The position numbers and the translations under genes are program-made. A stretch of DNA of 64,000 bases from Janthinobacterium lividum (GTDB lineage Bacteria; Pseudomonadota; Gammaproteobacteria; Burkholderiales; Burkholderiaceae_D): NCBI RefSeq assembly GCF_011601275.1, contig NZ_JAAOLY010000017.1, forward strand, positions 88,600 to 152,599, written 5' to 3'. The notes beneath the pieces were generated by a model. That model searched no databases and had not been told where the DNA came from. It saw only the letters and a list, made by a program, of their open reading frames with translations. Below are positions 16,522 through 25,601 of the stretch, in pieces (the first letter of the stretch is position 1; every line of letters starts with the position of its first letter).

Positions 16522-17268
16522 ATGACACGTCCAACAGCCATTGCCAACCCGAAGCATCTTTCCACGGCCGACCGCGTGACTAGGCTGGCAGTCGCACCGC
16601 TGCTGATCGCCGGCCTGGCCTGGTACTGGTTCAGCAGCTATGCCGTACCACGCTGTGACACCAGACAAACCGTGGCTGCGGTCACGGATGGCAAATTCAG
16701 CCTGCACGATATCAAACAGGCCGGTTATGCCTGGTCGCAAAAAACCCGTGGCTGCCTGGCTACTGTCAGCTCGAATGGCAAATCGATGCAATACGCGTAT
16801 ACCGTGTCTCGCATCGAGGGTCGCCGCAAGAGCCGTATCGTCTACGACTATGCGCAGCCGGCGCTGATACAGGCGCGCTTCGGCAAGATCGCGTGGAACG
16901 GTGACTTCGTGCAGCAGGCAGAGCCGATCGGACGCGAGGCACTGTTGCAGGCGATGCTGGCAGGCATGGATGGTTTGCGCGGCAAACCGTTGCTGTTCCC
17001 GAACCTGGGCATGCTGCTGTCGCCGCAGCATTACCGCGAAATTGCCGATGTCGAAGCGGTCACGCCATGCCGCGAGGTGACACCCGGCATCCAGTCCTGC
17101 CGGCTGCTGGTCGAGCGTAACGATATCGCGCGCATGGCGCCAACCACCGTGTGGAGCCTCTCCGTGCTGCAGCAAGGCGACTTTACTTTCCAGCGCAGCA
17201 AGGATGGCAAGCACTGGTCCGTCACACCGCAGTTCAGGACAGAACTGGATCAGGCGCAACTTCAATAG
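16522..17268 (+). CDS. Unknown single-pass membrane protein, paralogue cluster gene A
   Basis: I do not recognise this 248-residue protein. It has a short positive N-terminus, one membrane span at about 22-40, and an outside domain. Residues 43-123 match the C-terminal half of the next gene (B): VPxCD, SLHDIKQAGY, RGCLATV, YAYTV, SRI and AQPxLxQARFGxI. The match resumes at 219-246 (GDFxFxRS...WSVTPxFxxELxQA). Between these blocks, A carries about 95 extra residues absent from B, including Cys183 and Cys193. Cys45 and Cys78 are shared with B and probably form a disulfide in the periplasm. Three further genes follow in the same direction. Confidence 0.75.
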   Translation: MTRPTAIANPKHLSTADRVTRLAVAPLLIAGLAWYWFSSYAVPRCDTRQTVAAVTDGKFSLHDIKQAGYAWSQKTRGCLATVSSNGKSMQYAYTVSRIEGRRKSRIVYDYAQPALIQARFGKIAWNGDFVQQAEPIGREALLQAMLAGMDGLRGKPLLFPNLGMLLSPQHYREIADVEAVTPCREVTPGIQSCRLLVERNDIARMAPTTVWSLSVLQQGDFTFQRSKDGKHWSVTPQFRTELDQAQLQ

Positions 17269-17333
17269 TGCGCTGAGGAAACGAGAGTGCATTGTAAAAT
17301 TAATCATCTTGATTCTTGTTAAACCCGTTCCCG

Positions 17334-18308
17334 ATGACAAGCGATCTCCCCGTGTCCACGCATACTTCCGTCGAGGCGCTGCATGTGCTGAAGCTGCTCA
17401 CGCGCCGCCAGCGCGAGCAGGCGCTTGCGCATCCCGACTTGCCACAGCTCGCCATCGGCACGCCGCTACCCGACACCTTGATGTGGTTGTACCTGCGCCA
17501 GATCGTGACGCCCGAGGATGTGACAAGCCTGTTGTCGAGCGTGGCGCGCAACTTCAGCGGCGACGAGCTGGCACTGCGTTTGTCGATATTGCAGCAGCTG
17601 GTGGAAGCACTCAATCGCGTATCGCTCGATCATCTGCGTGACGAAACGCTGCCCACGCCGGGCGAGGCGCTGAACTGGATGCAGCATGTGGGACTGCTGC
17701 CGCGCGCAGAATTCAAGTCCATGGCCCAGCGCATCGCGTCCGGCGGCAGCGATGAGGCAAAGCGCATGGTCCAGCATGCGCAAAGGCGCCAGAATGAACA
17801 TAAAAAGGCGGTACGCGGCGTGATCCTCGATGGCCTGTTTCCCGGTTCGCGCCTGATCTGGGTCATCGTCGCGCCGCTGGCGCTGGCCGGCATGGTCTGG
17901 TACGTGGTCAGTGGCAATTCTGTGCCCGAGTGCGACTTCACCGACACGATCGCCACCGTGACACGCATGCTCAACAAGGCGGTGCCGGAAGGCACGGGCA
18001 AAGCAAGCCTGCACGACGTGAAAGAAGCGGGTTACGTCTCGCCACACAATATCCGCGGCTGCCTGGCCACGATCGAGCTCGATGGCGAAAAGATGGACTA
18101 TGCCTATACCGTCGCGCGCGACGACAGCGGCAGCAAGAGCCGCATCAGCTATGTTGGTGCGCAGCCAATGCTGGTCCAGGCGCGCTTTGGCACCATCGAG
18201 GATGGCGACTTTGCCTTCCGGCGCAGCAGCGGAGAAAGCGCCGTCAATGGCTGGTCGGTGACGCCGAAATTTGCCGGCGAACTGCGCCAGGCCAAAGTAA
18301 AAGTGTAA
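17334..18308 (+). CDS. Unknown membrane protein, paralogue cluster gene B (both shared modules)
   Basis: This 324-residue protein links the cluster because it carries both modules. Residues 1-160 are a helical cytoplasmic part with repeats of the form LMWLYLRQIVTPEDV and ALNWMQHVGLLPRAEF, also found in genes C and D. A membrane span lies at 173-192. The outside part (197-324) matches gene A and has the paired cysteines 200 and 243. The ATG at 17334 is preferred; a TTG at 17316 is an alternative, and neither has a clear ribosome binding site. No known family is recognised. Gene C starts four bases after its stop. Confidence 0.75.
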   Translation: MTSDLPVSTHTSVEALHVLKLLTRRQREQALAHPDLPQLAIGTPLPDTLMWLYLRQIVTPEDVTSLLSSVARNFSGDELALRLSILQQLVEALNRVSLDHLRDETLPTPGEALNWMQHVGLLPRAEFKSMAQRIASGGSDEAKRMVQHAQRRQNEHKKAVRGVILDGLFPGSRLIWVIVAPLALAGMVWYVVSGNSVPECDFTDTIATVTRMLNKAVPEGTGKASLHDVKEAGYVSPHNIRGCLATIELDGEKMDYAYTVARDDSGSKSRISYVGAQPMLVQARFGTIEDGDFAFRRSSGESAVNGWSVTPKFAGELRQAKVKV

Positions 18309-18312
18309 GTCC

Positions 18313-18960
18313 ATGCATATCGAACCGCCCCACGCATCGTTGAACCAGCTGCACCAGCTTGGCCTGATCACCGCGCAGGAACTGGACGAGGCCAACTCGG
18401 AACGCGATGTCGCCGCCCATGAGCGCCTGCACCCGCCCGAGGATCCGGTCGACATGCCGGAGCTGACGCAGGACGCGGACCTGGTCAGCACCCTGGGCTG
18501 GCTGCTGCTGACCGATCTGCTGCCCAAGAATGATGTCGACAAGCGCGTGGCCAAACTGCCGCCCCGGCAACAGGCGCTGGCAGCCGAGGGCGTGCGGCAC
18601 TACAACCGCCGCGAGGTCGACGCCTTGTACGAGCTCGATTTGCTGAACCAGTTCCAGCGCGATGCGGCCCACGCTGCGGCACCGGCCGACCGCATGTTTT
18701 ATGCGCCCTGGATCGCCATGCGCTGGCTGGTGGTCAACGACATCCTGCCGACGGCGCAGTTCGAGGCGCTGGAAGTGCGCGTGCGTGAGCATGGCAGCGA
18801 ACTGACGCGCGACATCATGGAAGCGTCCAGGCTGCGCCATGGTCACGACCGCATCCCGTACAAGCGCCCACCGGCCTGGAAAGGCGCACTGATCGTGCTG
18901 GGGCTGATCCTGGTGATGTCCGTAGTGTACGGCTGGCTTAGCGGAGGCCTGCACCCATGA
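18313..18960 (+). CDS. Unknown membrane protein, paralogue cluster gene C
   Basis: A 215-residue protein of unknown function, colinear with gene D along its whole length. It has four helical repeat units of the type LHQLGLITAQELDEA (13-27), LGWLLLTDLLPKNDV (61-75), LYELDLLNQFQRDAA (105-119) and MRWLVVNDILPTAQFEAL (136-153). One C-terminal membrane span (190-209) leaves only six residues outside. The bulk is therefore predicted to face the cytoplasm, anchored by its tail. Its stop overlaps the start of gene D (ATGA), so the two are translationally coupled. Confidence 0.75.
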   Translation: MHIEPPHASLNQLHQLGLITAQELDEANSERDVAAHERLHPPEDPVDMPELTQDADLVSTLGWLLLTDLLPKNDVDKRVAKLPPRQQALAAEGVRHYNRREVDALYELDLLNQFQRDAAHAAAPADRMFYAPWIAMRWLVVNDILPTAQFEALEVRVREHGSELTRDIMEASRLRHGHDRIPYKRPPAWKGALIVLGLILVMSVVYGWLSGGLHP

Positions 18961-19760
18961 GCACCGATCCGCGCCTGCTGCCGCTGGCGGAACTGCTGCG
19001 CCTCGGCCTGATCACCAGCGACGAATACGACGATACGCTGGCCGAGCTGGAGATCATCGAGCTGCAGCGCGCGCACAATGCCGCCGAAGACATCGATGTG
19101 CCGGAGCTGGCGATGAATGCCGACCAGGTCAGGACGCTGGCCTGGCTGCTGAGCGCCGAACTGGTGCCCGGGGAGCATTTTTTCAGGATGCTGCGCCAGC
19201 TGCCCGCCGATGACCCACGCCGGCAACTGGCCAGCGCCGCGCTGCGGCAGGTGAACCGGCAGGCGGTCGACGCGCTGTACGACCAGGACCTGATCACCGC
19301 GTGGCAGCGCGACGCCGCCTACGACAGCCTGCCAGCCGATCACCTGGCCGCCACGCCCGTCGCGGCCTTGCGCCATATGCTGAAACAGGGCACGCTATCG
19401 CCGCTGCAATACCAGGAGCTGCAAGCGCGCACGCGCGCGAACGGCTCGCCACTGGCGCGCGTAATTGTCGATGCTGCCGGCAAACCGCCGCCCCAGTACG
19501 GCCGGCGCGCCGCGCGCCCGTTCAACGTCCTGATGATCGTGCTGATGCTGGTGATGCTGATGCTCGTGGCGATTGTGGGACCGTCGTGGTTCAAACGCGA
19601 ACAGCCAGCGCCTGTGGCACCGCTGGCGCAGCCTGTCGACGCGGTGGAACGCGACGACCTGCGGCAGCGCGCGGCGCAAGCACTCGACGCCGCCCGCCAA
19701 CCGGGCCATGGCAGCGTGCAATATGATGTCCATGTGGTGCAGGACAAGCCGCCTCGGTAA
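18957..19760 (+). CDS. Unknown membrane protein, paralogue cluster gene D
   Basis: A 267-residue paralogue of gene C. Its repeats are LLRLGLITSDEYDDTL (13-28), LAWLLSAELVPGEHFF (61-76), LYDQDLITAWQRDAAY (107-122) and LRHMLKQGTLSPLQYQEL (138-155). A membrane span at 189-208 is followed by about 58 outside residues, first Pro/Ala-rich and then helical. The motif LxxLGLIT..Q(Y/F)xxxL loosely recalls the N-terminal helical domain of type II secretion/pilus ATPases, but no ATPase is encoded here, so no function is assigned. It starts with a 4-base overlap on gene C and is the last gene of the cluster. Confidence 0.75.
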   Translation: MSTDPRLLPLAELLRLGLITSDEYDDTLAELEIIELQRAHNAAEDIDVPELAMNADQVRTLAWLLSAELVPGEHFFRMLRQLPADDPRRQLASAALRQVNRQAVDALYDQDLITAWQRDAAYDSLPADHLAATPVAALRHMLKQGTLSPLQYQELQARTRANGSPLARVIVDAAGKPPPQYGRRAARPFNVLMIVLMLVMLMLVAIVGPSWFKREQPAPVAPLAQPVDAVERDDLRQRAAQALDAARQPGHGSVQYDVHVVQDKPPR

Positions 19761-19768
19761 AGCAGGGC

Positions 19769-19791
19769 CGGCAACAGCATCGCCGGTTTTG
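19769..19791 (+). terminator. Weak hairpin terminator after cluster gene D
   Basis: A 5-bp stem CCGGC/GCCGG with a 9-base loop is followed by TTTT. It is short, so read-through into hemF is possible. Confidence 0.4.
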
Positions 19792-19861
19792 CTATCACAA
19801 AAATCCGTAACAGGGTACAATCCGTCCTTACTTTTTTATTTCGGCCTCGTCGGCCCACGCG

Positions 19862-20776
19862 ATGTCGTCAACTCCCTCTCCTTCGGCCGTCAAGGCTTAT
19901 TTGCTCGATTTGCAAAGCCGTATCGTGCAGGCGCTCGAAGCGCAGGACGGCAAGCCCTTCCTGACCGATGCCTGGCAGCGCCCCGAGGGCGGCGGCGGTA
20001 TTTCGCGGCTGATCGAGGAAGGCAATGTATTCGAGCGGGGCGGCGTGAATTTTTCGCACGTCACCGGCGCAGCATTGCCCCCATCGGCAGCGGCCGCGCG
20101 CCCTGAACTCGGTGGCAAGGCGTGGGAAGCGATGGGCGTGTCGCTGGTGCTGCATCCGCGCAATCCCTACGCGCCCACGGTGCACATGAACGTGCGCTTT
20201 TTCAGCACCGTCAATGCCGATGGCGAGCCCGTATGGTGGTTCGGCGGCGGCATGGATTTGACGCCGTATTACGGCGACGCGGGCGACGTGAAGCACTTCC
20301 ACCAGGTGTGCCATGATGCACTGGCGCCGTTTGGCGACGAGCTGCATCCGAAGTTCAAGCAGTGGTGCGACGATTATTTCTACCTGAAACACCGGCGCGA
20401 AGCGCGCGGCGCCGGCGGCATCTTCTTCGACGACTTCAACGCCCTGGGCTTTGACGACAGTTTCGCCATGATGCGCAGTGCCGGCGATGCTTTCGTCAAA
20501 GCCTATGTACCGATCCTGGCGCGCCGCAAGGACACGCCCTACGGCGAACGCGAACGCGATTTCCAGTGCTACCGGCGCGGACGCTATGTCGAGTTCAACC
20601 TGGTCTTCGACCGCGGCACCCTGTTCGGGCTGCAGTCGGGCGGACGCACCGAGGCGATCCTGATGTCGATGCCGCCCGTGGTCAAGTGGCGCTACGACTG
20701 GCATCCGGAAGCGGGCAGTCCCGAAGCGGCGTTGTATACTGACTTCCTCGTGCATCGCGACTGGCTGCAGGCGTGA
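19862..20776 (+). CDS. hemF: Oxygen-dependent coproporphyrinogen III oxidase
   Basis: The 304-residue enzyme decarboxylates coproporphyrinogen III to protoporphyrinogen IX using oxygen, in haem synthesis. Typical blocks are [19 protein letters not shown] (40-58), [17 protein letters not shown] (98-114), [14 protein letters not shown] and [18 protein letters not shown]. Length is standard. Its TGA overlaps the GTG start of nadD, making it the first gene of a tightly packed run that ends with rng. Confidence 0.97.
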   Translation: MSSTPSPSAVKAYLLDLQSRIVQALEAQDGKPFLTDAWQRPEGGGGISRLIEEGNVFERGGVNFSHVTGAALPPSAAAARPELGGKAWEAMGVSLVLHPRNPYAPTVHMNVRFFSTVNADGEPVWWFGGGMDLTPYYGDAGDVKHFHQVCHDALAPFGDELHPKFKQWCDDYFYLKHRREARGAGGIFFDDFNALGFDDSFAMMRSAGDAFVKAYVPILARRKDTPYGERERDFQCYRRGRYVEFNLVFDRGTLFGLQSGGRTEAILMSMPPVVKWRYDWHPEAGSPEAALYTDFLVHRDWLQA

Positions 20777-21444
20777 CGGAAGTTGGTATGGCATGCGTGG
20801 CGCTGCTCGGTGGCAGCTACGATCCGGTGCACATGGGCCATGTCGCGCTGGGCACGCATTTTTCCAGCCTGCTGCACGCCGATGAACTGCGCGTGATTCC
20901 GGCAGGCGCGCCCTGGCAAAAAGATAAACTGGGCGCCACCGGCCAGCAGCGCGCCGAGATGGCCGGCCTGGCCTTTGCCGGCCTGCCCCTGCCCGTGGTG
21001 ATCGACCGCCAGGAAATCGAGCGCAGCGAACATGGCCAGGCCAGCTACACCATCGATACCTTGCGCCAGGTACGCGCCGAACTGGGACCGCGCGCTTCCA
21101 TCGTTTTCCTGATGGGCGCCGACCAGCTGCAGCGGCTCGCGACATGGCGCGAATGGCAGCAATTATTTGAATACGCGCATATCTGCGTCGCGGCCCGCCC
21201 CGGCTTCGCGCTGAATGACACAGCAGTACCGCAAGTGGTCGCCGATGAATTTTCGCGCCGCCTGGGGTCTCTGGAAAGCATCCGCAACACGCCGCACGGT
21301 CTGACTTATCTGGCACAGGACTTCGCGGTGGATATCTCCGCCACCGAAATACGTGCGGCATTACAACGGGGGAATCGGGCAAACTCGCTTGTTTCCCCGC
21401 TAGTGCTAGACTATATTGAACAACATAATTTATACAAAAGCTAA
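20773..21444 (+). CDS. nadD: Nicotinate-nucleotide adenylyltransferase
   Basis: A 223-residue nucleotidyltransferase that adenylates nicotinic acid mononucleotide in NAD synthesis. The (H/T)xGH-type site is [11 protein letters not shown] at 13-23, and the second family motif [10 protein letters not shown] lies near 195-204. Translation probably begins at the GTG (20773), which overlaps the hemF stop (GTGA). An ATG at 20788 is the alternative and would give a start closer to the core fold. rsfS begins immediately after its stop codon. Confidence 0.95.
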   Translation: MTEVGMACVALLGGSYDPVHMGHVALGTHFSSLLHADELRVIPAGAPWQKDKLGATGQQRAEMAGLAFAGLPLPVVIDRQEIERSEHGQASYTIDTLRQVRAELGPRASIVFLMGADQLQRLATWREWQQLFEYAHICVAARPGFALNDTAVPQVVADEFSRRLGSLESIRNTPHGLTYLAQDFAVDISATEIRAALQRGNRANSLVSPLVLDYIEQHNLYKS

Positions 21445-22134
21445 ATGGACATCAAAAAACTGCAAACCCTCGTCGTTGACGCCCTTGAAGACGTCAAAGG
21501 CCAAGACATCGCCGTCTTCGAAACGAGTCACCTGACCAGCCTGTTCGACCGCATCGCGATCGTCTCCGGTACCTCGAACCGTCAAACCAAGGCGCTGGCC
21601 GCCTCGGTACGCGACAAGGTCAAGGACGCCGGCGGCCAGATCATCGGCATGGAAGGCGAGGAAACCGGTGAATGGGTGCTGGTCGATCTGGGCGACATGA
21701 TCGTCCACATCATGCAAGCGCCTATCCGCGCCTACTACCGCCTGGAAGAAATCTGGGGCGACACCCCGGTCAAGCTGGGTGCCGCCAAGCGCGCGCCGAA
21801 AAAAGCGGCTGGCGACGAGCCGAAAAAGGTCAGCGGCCACCTGGCGGCCAGCAAGGCCAATGTGGAAGCTTCGCCCGTGATCGAGAAAAAGACGCCGGCC
21901 AAGAAAGCCACGGCAGCCACCGCCGCCAAGAAAGCCCCGGCGAAAAAAGCCACCGCTTCCAAAGCCGTCGGCAAGACCGTGAAAGTTGCGCCAACCAAGA
22001 CCGAAGCGGCTGCCGTGAAAGCGCTGAAAGCGCTGCCAGAGAAAAAAGTACGCGCCCCACGCGCGGCCAAGCCGGCAGCCGATGCTGCACCGGCAAAAAC
22101 CGTGATCAAGCGTATCAAAAAAGTCGAAGCGTAA
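21445..22134 (+). CDS. rsfS: Ribosomal silencing factor RsfS with long basic C-terminal tail
   Basis: Residues 1 to about 112 are a complete RsfS domain (DIAVFETSHLTSLFDRIAIVSGTSNRQTKALA, GEWVLVDLGDMIVHIM, YYRLEEIWGD). This protein binds ribosomal protein L14 and blocks subunit joining in starvation. About 117 further residues follow, rich in Lys, Ala, Thr and Pro with repeated KKA/AKKA units, resembling histone H1-like tails. Most family members are 105-130 residues, so this one is nearly doubled. The tail may bind rRNA or other nucleic acid; that is inference. It begins right after nadD and is followed by rlmH. Confidence 0.93.
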   Translation: MDIKKLQTLVVDALEDVKGQDIAVFETSHLTSLFDRIAIVSGTSNRQTKALAASVRDKVKDAGGQIIGMEGEETGEWVLVDLGDMIVHIMQAPIRAYYRLEEIWGDTPVKLGAAKRAPKKAAGDEPKKVSGHLAASKANVEASPVIEKKTPAKKATAATAAKKAPAKKATASKAVGKTVKVAPTKTEAAAVKALKALPEKKVRAPRAAKPAADAAPAKTVIKRIKKVEA

Positions 22135-22140
22135 GCCTCG

Positions 22141-22611
22141 ATGCAGCTCATCATCGCTGCGGTCGGCCATAAAATGCCGGCCTGGATAGAGACGGGCTTC
22201 GCGGAATACGCGAAGCGCATGCCGCCGGAATTGCGCATCGTGCTGAAAGAAATCAAGCCGGTGGAGCGTTCCGGCAGCAAGACCGCCGCCACGGCGATGG
22301 CGCTGGAACGCGAACGCATCGAAGCCGTCCTGCCCAAGGGCGTGCGCATTATCGCCCTCGACGAACGCGGCAAGGATCTGACCAGCGTCGGCCTGTCGCA
22401 GCAATTGATGGCGTGGCAGCAAGATGGCCGCGACACCGCCTTTCTGATCGGCGGCGCCGACGGTCTCGATCCGCAACTCAAGGCACGTGCCGAAGGCATG
22501 CTGCGCATTTCCAGCATGACCCTGCCGCACGGCGTGGTGCGCGTGATCCTCGCCGAGCAGCTCTACCGGGCCTGGTCGATCACGCAAAACCACCCCTATC
22601 ACCGCGTCTGA
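22141..22611 (+). CDS. rlmH: 23S rRNA pseudouridine-1915 N3-methyltransferase
   Basis: The 156-residue SPOUT-class enzyme methylates pseudouridine 1915 in helix 69 of 23S rRNA using S-adenosylmethionine. The knot motifs are [10 protein letters not shown], followed by [24 protein letters not shown] and the C-terminal NHPYHR, all typical. Length is exact for the family. It sits 6 bases after rsfS; both proteins act on the large ribosomal subunit. Confidence 0.97.
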   Translation: MQLIIAAVGHKMPAWIETGFAEYAKRMPPELRIVLKEIKPVERSGSKTAATAMALERERIEAVLPKGVRIIALDERGKDLTSVGLSQQLMAWQQDGRDTAFLIGGADGLDPQLKARAEGMLRISSMTLPHGVVRVILAEQLYRAWSITQNHPYHRV

Positions 22612-22619
22612 ACTCCCCC

Positions 22620-23240
22620 ATGAAAACGGCTGATCACAAGATCTACCTCGCTTCCAAAAGTCCTCGCCGGCGCGAACTGCTGCGCCAGATCGGCGTCGAT
22701 TTCGAATTGCTGCTGCTGCGCAGCGACGGCCCGCGCGGCGCCGACGTCACCGAGGAAGTCCTTCCCGGCGAATCGGCGCTCGACTATGTCGCCCGCGTGT
22801 CGAATGAAAAAGCCGCCTTTGCGTGGGACCTGGTGCGCCGCCGCCACCTGACGCCACGTCCGGTGCTGGCGGCCGACACCACCGTCACCATCGACGGCGT
22901 CATCCTCGGCAAGCCGGCCGACCGCGCGGAAGCGGTGGCGATGCTGGAGCAGTTGTCGGGCCGCACGCACGAGGTGCTCACCTCGATCGCCGTGCACTAC
23001 AAGGATTTCGCCGAGCAACGCACGCAGGTGTCGCAAGTGCGCTTCGGCGTGCTCTCACCCGCCTCGATCGCCGCCTACTGCGCCACGCCGGAACCGTACG
23101 ACAAGGCCGGCGGCTACGGCATCCAGGGCAGCGCCGCCCTGTTCGTCGAGCACATCGAAGGCAGCCATTCCGGCATCATGGGCCTGCCCCTGTACGAGAC
23201 GGCGCAATTGCTGCGTGAAGCAGGTTTGCCCCTGCCCTGA
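22620..23240 (+). CDS. maf: Maf-family nucleoside triphosphate pyrophosphatase (YhdE-type)
   Basis: A 206-residue house-cleaning enzyme that hydrolyses non-canonical or pyrimidine nucleoside triphosphates to monophosphates. Motifs are LASKSPRRRELLRQIG at 10-25, VLAADTTVTIDG near 85-96 with the catalytic Asp, and GYGIQGSAALFVEHIEGSHSGIMGLP. The genomic position between rlmH and rng favours the YhdE (Maf-I) subgroup. The frame is open further upstream, but the ATG at 22620 places the signature at the N-terminus and starts 9 bases after rlmH. Confidence 0.94.
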   Translation: MKTADHKIYLASKSPRRRELLRQIGVDFELLLLRSDGPRGADVTEEVLPGESALDYVARVSNEKAAFAWDLVRRRHLTPRPVLAADTTVTIDGVILGKPADRAEAVAMLEQLSGRTHEVLTSIAVHYKDFAEQRTQVSQVRFGVLSPASIAAYCATPEPYDKAGGYGIQGSAALFVEHIEGSHSGIMGLPLYETAQLLREAGLPLP

Positions 23241-23283
23241 AGACGGGTATGATGTCATTCGTTGCCTCCACTCCCGCGCCTCC

Positions 23284-24747
23284 ATGAACGAAGACATCCT
23301 GATCAATATCACGCCGCAAGAAACGCGCGTCGCCCTCATCCTGCAGGGCGCCGTGCAGGAATTGCACATCGAGCGCACGCTCACGCGCGGCCTGGCCGGC
23401 AATGTGTATTCCGGCAAGGTGGTGCGGGTATTGCCGGGCATGCAGTCTGCCTTCATCGACATCGGCCTGGAGCGCGCCGCCTTTCTGCACGTGGCCGACA
23501 TCTGGGAAGCGCGCGGCCACGACGGCCAGAACGCCACGCCGGCGCCGATTGAAAAAATCCTCTTCGACGGCCAGGTGCTGACGGTGCAGGTGATCAAGGA
23601 CCCGATCGGCACCAAGGGCGCGCGCCTGTCGACGCAGATTTCCATCGCCGGGCGCATGCTGGTGTACCTGCCGCAGGATAAACATATCGGCATCTCGCAG
23701 AAGATCGAGAAGGAAGCGGAGCGCGAACAGTTGCGCGTGCGCCTGCAAAGCCTGCTGCCGCCCGATGAAAAGGGCGGCTACATCGTGCGCACCATGGCCG
23801 AGGACGCTTCCGACGCGGACCTGAAGGCGGACGTCGACTACCTGCGCAAGACCTGGAGCACGATCACCCACGGCGCGCGCACGCGTCCCGCCACCAGCCT
23901 GCTGCACCAGGACTTGAGCCTGGCGCAGCGCGTACTGCGCGACTTCGTCGGCGATGAAACGGCCACCATCCAGGTCGACTCGCGCGAAAACTATGTGAAA
24001 TTGCGGGAATTTGCTGAAATCTACACCCCCAGCGAACTGACGCGCCTGCAGCACTACACGGGCGAGCGCCCGCTGTTCGACCTGTACGGCGTGGAAGAGG
24101 AAATCCTGCGCGCGCTGGGCCGCCGGGTCGACCTGAAATCGGGCGGCTACCTGATCGTCGACCAGACGGAAGCGATGACCACCATCGACGTCAACACGGG
24201 CGGCTTTGTCGGCGGGCGCAATTTTGCCGACACGATCTTCAAGACCAACCTGGAAGCGGCGCACGCCATCGCGCGCCAGCTGCGCCTGCGCAACCTGGGC
24301 GGCATCATCATCCTCGACTTCATCGACATGGACAATGCCGAGCACCGCAACGCCGTGCTGGCCGAACTCAAACGCACGCTGTCGCGCGACCGCACCAAGG
24401 TTTCGGTGAGCAATTTCTCGCCGCTGGGCCTGGTGGAAATGACGCGCAAGCGCACGCGCGAATCGCTGGCGCACATCCTGTGCGAACCATGCCCCGCCTG
24501 CGCCGGCAAGGGCCAGGTGAAAACTTCGCGCACCATCTGCTATGAAATCCTGCGCGAACTACTGCGCGAGGCAAAACAGTTCAACCCGCGCGAATTCCGC
24601 ATCCTCGCCTCGCAGGAAGTCGTGGATCTGTTTTTAGAGGAAGAATCGCAGCACCTGGCCATGCTGGGTGACTTCATCGGCAAGAAAATCTCGCTGCAGG
24701 TGGAGAATGCCTACCATCAGGAGCAGTACGACGTGATCCTGATGTAG
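23284..24747 (+). CDS. rng: Ribonuclease G
   Basis: A 487-residue endoribonuclease of the RNase E/G family that cuts AU-rich single-stranded RNA and matures the 5' end of 16S rRNA. An S1 domain begins near residue 38 (GNVYSGKVVRVLPGMQSAFIDIG). Catalytic metal-binding segments are TTIDVNTGGFVGG (~298-310) and IIILDFIDM (~341-349). The zinc-link cysteines are in CEPCPACAGKG (~400-410). There is no long C-terminal scaffold, so this is RNase G and not E. The ATG at 23284 is favoured over an upstream in-frame codon by the family start MNEDILIN. Confidence 0.96.
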   Translation: MNEDILINITPQETRVALILQGAVQELHIERTLTRGLAGNVYSGKVVRVLPGMQSAFIDIGLERAAFLHVADIWEARGHDGQNATPAPIEKILFDGQVLTVQVIKDPIGTKGARLSTQISIAGRMLVYLPQDKHIGISQKIEKEAEREQLRVRLQSLLPPDEKGGYIVRTMAEDASDADLKADVDYLRKTWSTITHGARTRPATSLLHQDLSLAQRVLRDFVGDETATIQVDSRENYVKLREFAEIYTPSELTRLQHYTGERPLFDLYGVEEEILRALGRRVDLKSGGYLIVDQTEAMTTIDVNTGGFVGGRNFADTIFKTNLEAAHAIARQLRLRNLGGIIILDFIDMDNAEHRNAVLAELKRTLSRDRTKVSVSNFSPLGLVEMTRKRTRESLAHILCEPCPACAGKGQVKTSRTICYEILRELLREAKQFNPREFRILASQEVVDLFLEEESQHLAMLGDFIGKKISLQVENAYHQEQYDVILM

Positions 24748-24749
24748 CC

Positions 24750-25526
24750 ATGCCAGGCACCACCGCCTTCTGGCGCGACCAGGCCCTGCCCCACGTGGAA
24801 AGCCGGCGCGCCTGCCACAGCCGGGCGTGCTACAAGCCGCACAGCCATCCCTCGTTTTCCATCGGCGCCGTCGATGCGGGTGGCAGCATCTTTACGGGCA
24901 GCCAGGATGGCCAGGCCGTGCTCGGCAATGGCAGCCTGGTGCTGGTGCCGGCTGGCTGCGTGCACGCCTGCAATCCCCTGCCTGGCGCCCTGTGGAGCTA
25001 CCAGATGCTGCATCTCGATGCACAGTGGCTGCAGGCACACGCGCCGGCGCTCGATGGCGACACGGCGACGGCGTTGTACTGCCAGCTGCTGTACGCGCAG
25101 TTTTGCGCCATGAATGCGCTGCTGTTTTCAACGGCCGGCACAGGCGAAAAAAATGCGGCGCTGCTGGCCTTCCTGGGCGCTTGCGCCAGTGCCTGCGCAG
25201 ACCTGCTGCCTTCGGAGCGCAGGCCCGTGCCGCAGCGGCTGGCGCCCGTGCTCGCAACGCTGCAGGCGCAGCCCTCGGCCAGCCTGCGGCAACTGGCGCA
25301 AGCGGCGGGCCTGAGCCGGTATCAATTGATCCGCGCCTTTCGCGCCGCCACCGGCATGACGCCGCATGCCTACCAGCTGAACGCGCACGTGAACCGCGCG
25401 CGCAGCCGCTTGCAGGCGGGGACGGCTTTGGCGCAACTGGCGCATGAACTGGGCTTTGCCGACCAGAGCCATTTCCAGCGCGTGTTCAAAGCCCATACAG
25501 GCATCACACCGGGACGCTACCGCTAG
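24750..25526 (+). CDS. AraC family transcriptional regulator
   Basis: A 258-residue regulator with an N-terminal AraC-binding cupin half (YKPHSHPSFSIGAVDAG, residues ~27-43) and a C-terminal two-helix-turn-helix domain from about 170. Marks of the latter are LAQAAGLSRYQLIRAFRAATGMTPHAY and LAHELGFADQSHFQRVFKAHTGITPGRYR. It starts two bases after rng but is functionally unrelated to it. A LysE exporter gene follows after 75 bases; AraC/LysE pairs of this kind are common, with the regulator controlling amino-acid export. Confidence 0.9.
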   Translation: MPGTTAFWRDQALPHVESRRACHSRACYKPHSHPSFSIGAVDAGGSIFTGSQDGQAVLGNGSLVLVPAGCVHACNPLPGALWSYQMLHLDAQWLQAHAPALDGDTATALYCQLLYAQFCAMNALLFSTAGTGEKNAALLAFLGACASACADLLPSERRPVPQRLAPVLATLQAQPSASLRQLAQAAGLSRYQLIRAFRAATGMTPHAYQLNAHVNRARSRLQAGTALAQLAHELGFADQSHFQRVFKAHTGITPGRYR

Positions 25527-25601
25527 CCTGCAATTTTCTTCAATACAGGCTGCCGCCAGCCCCTGCATACTCGCGCATCGCCATTGCCCGAGCCTAACTC
25601 C

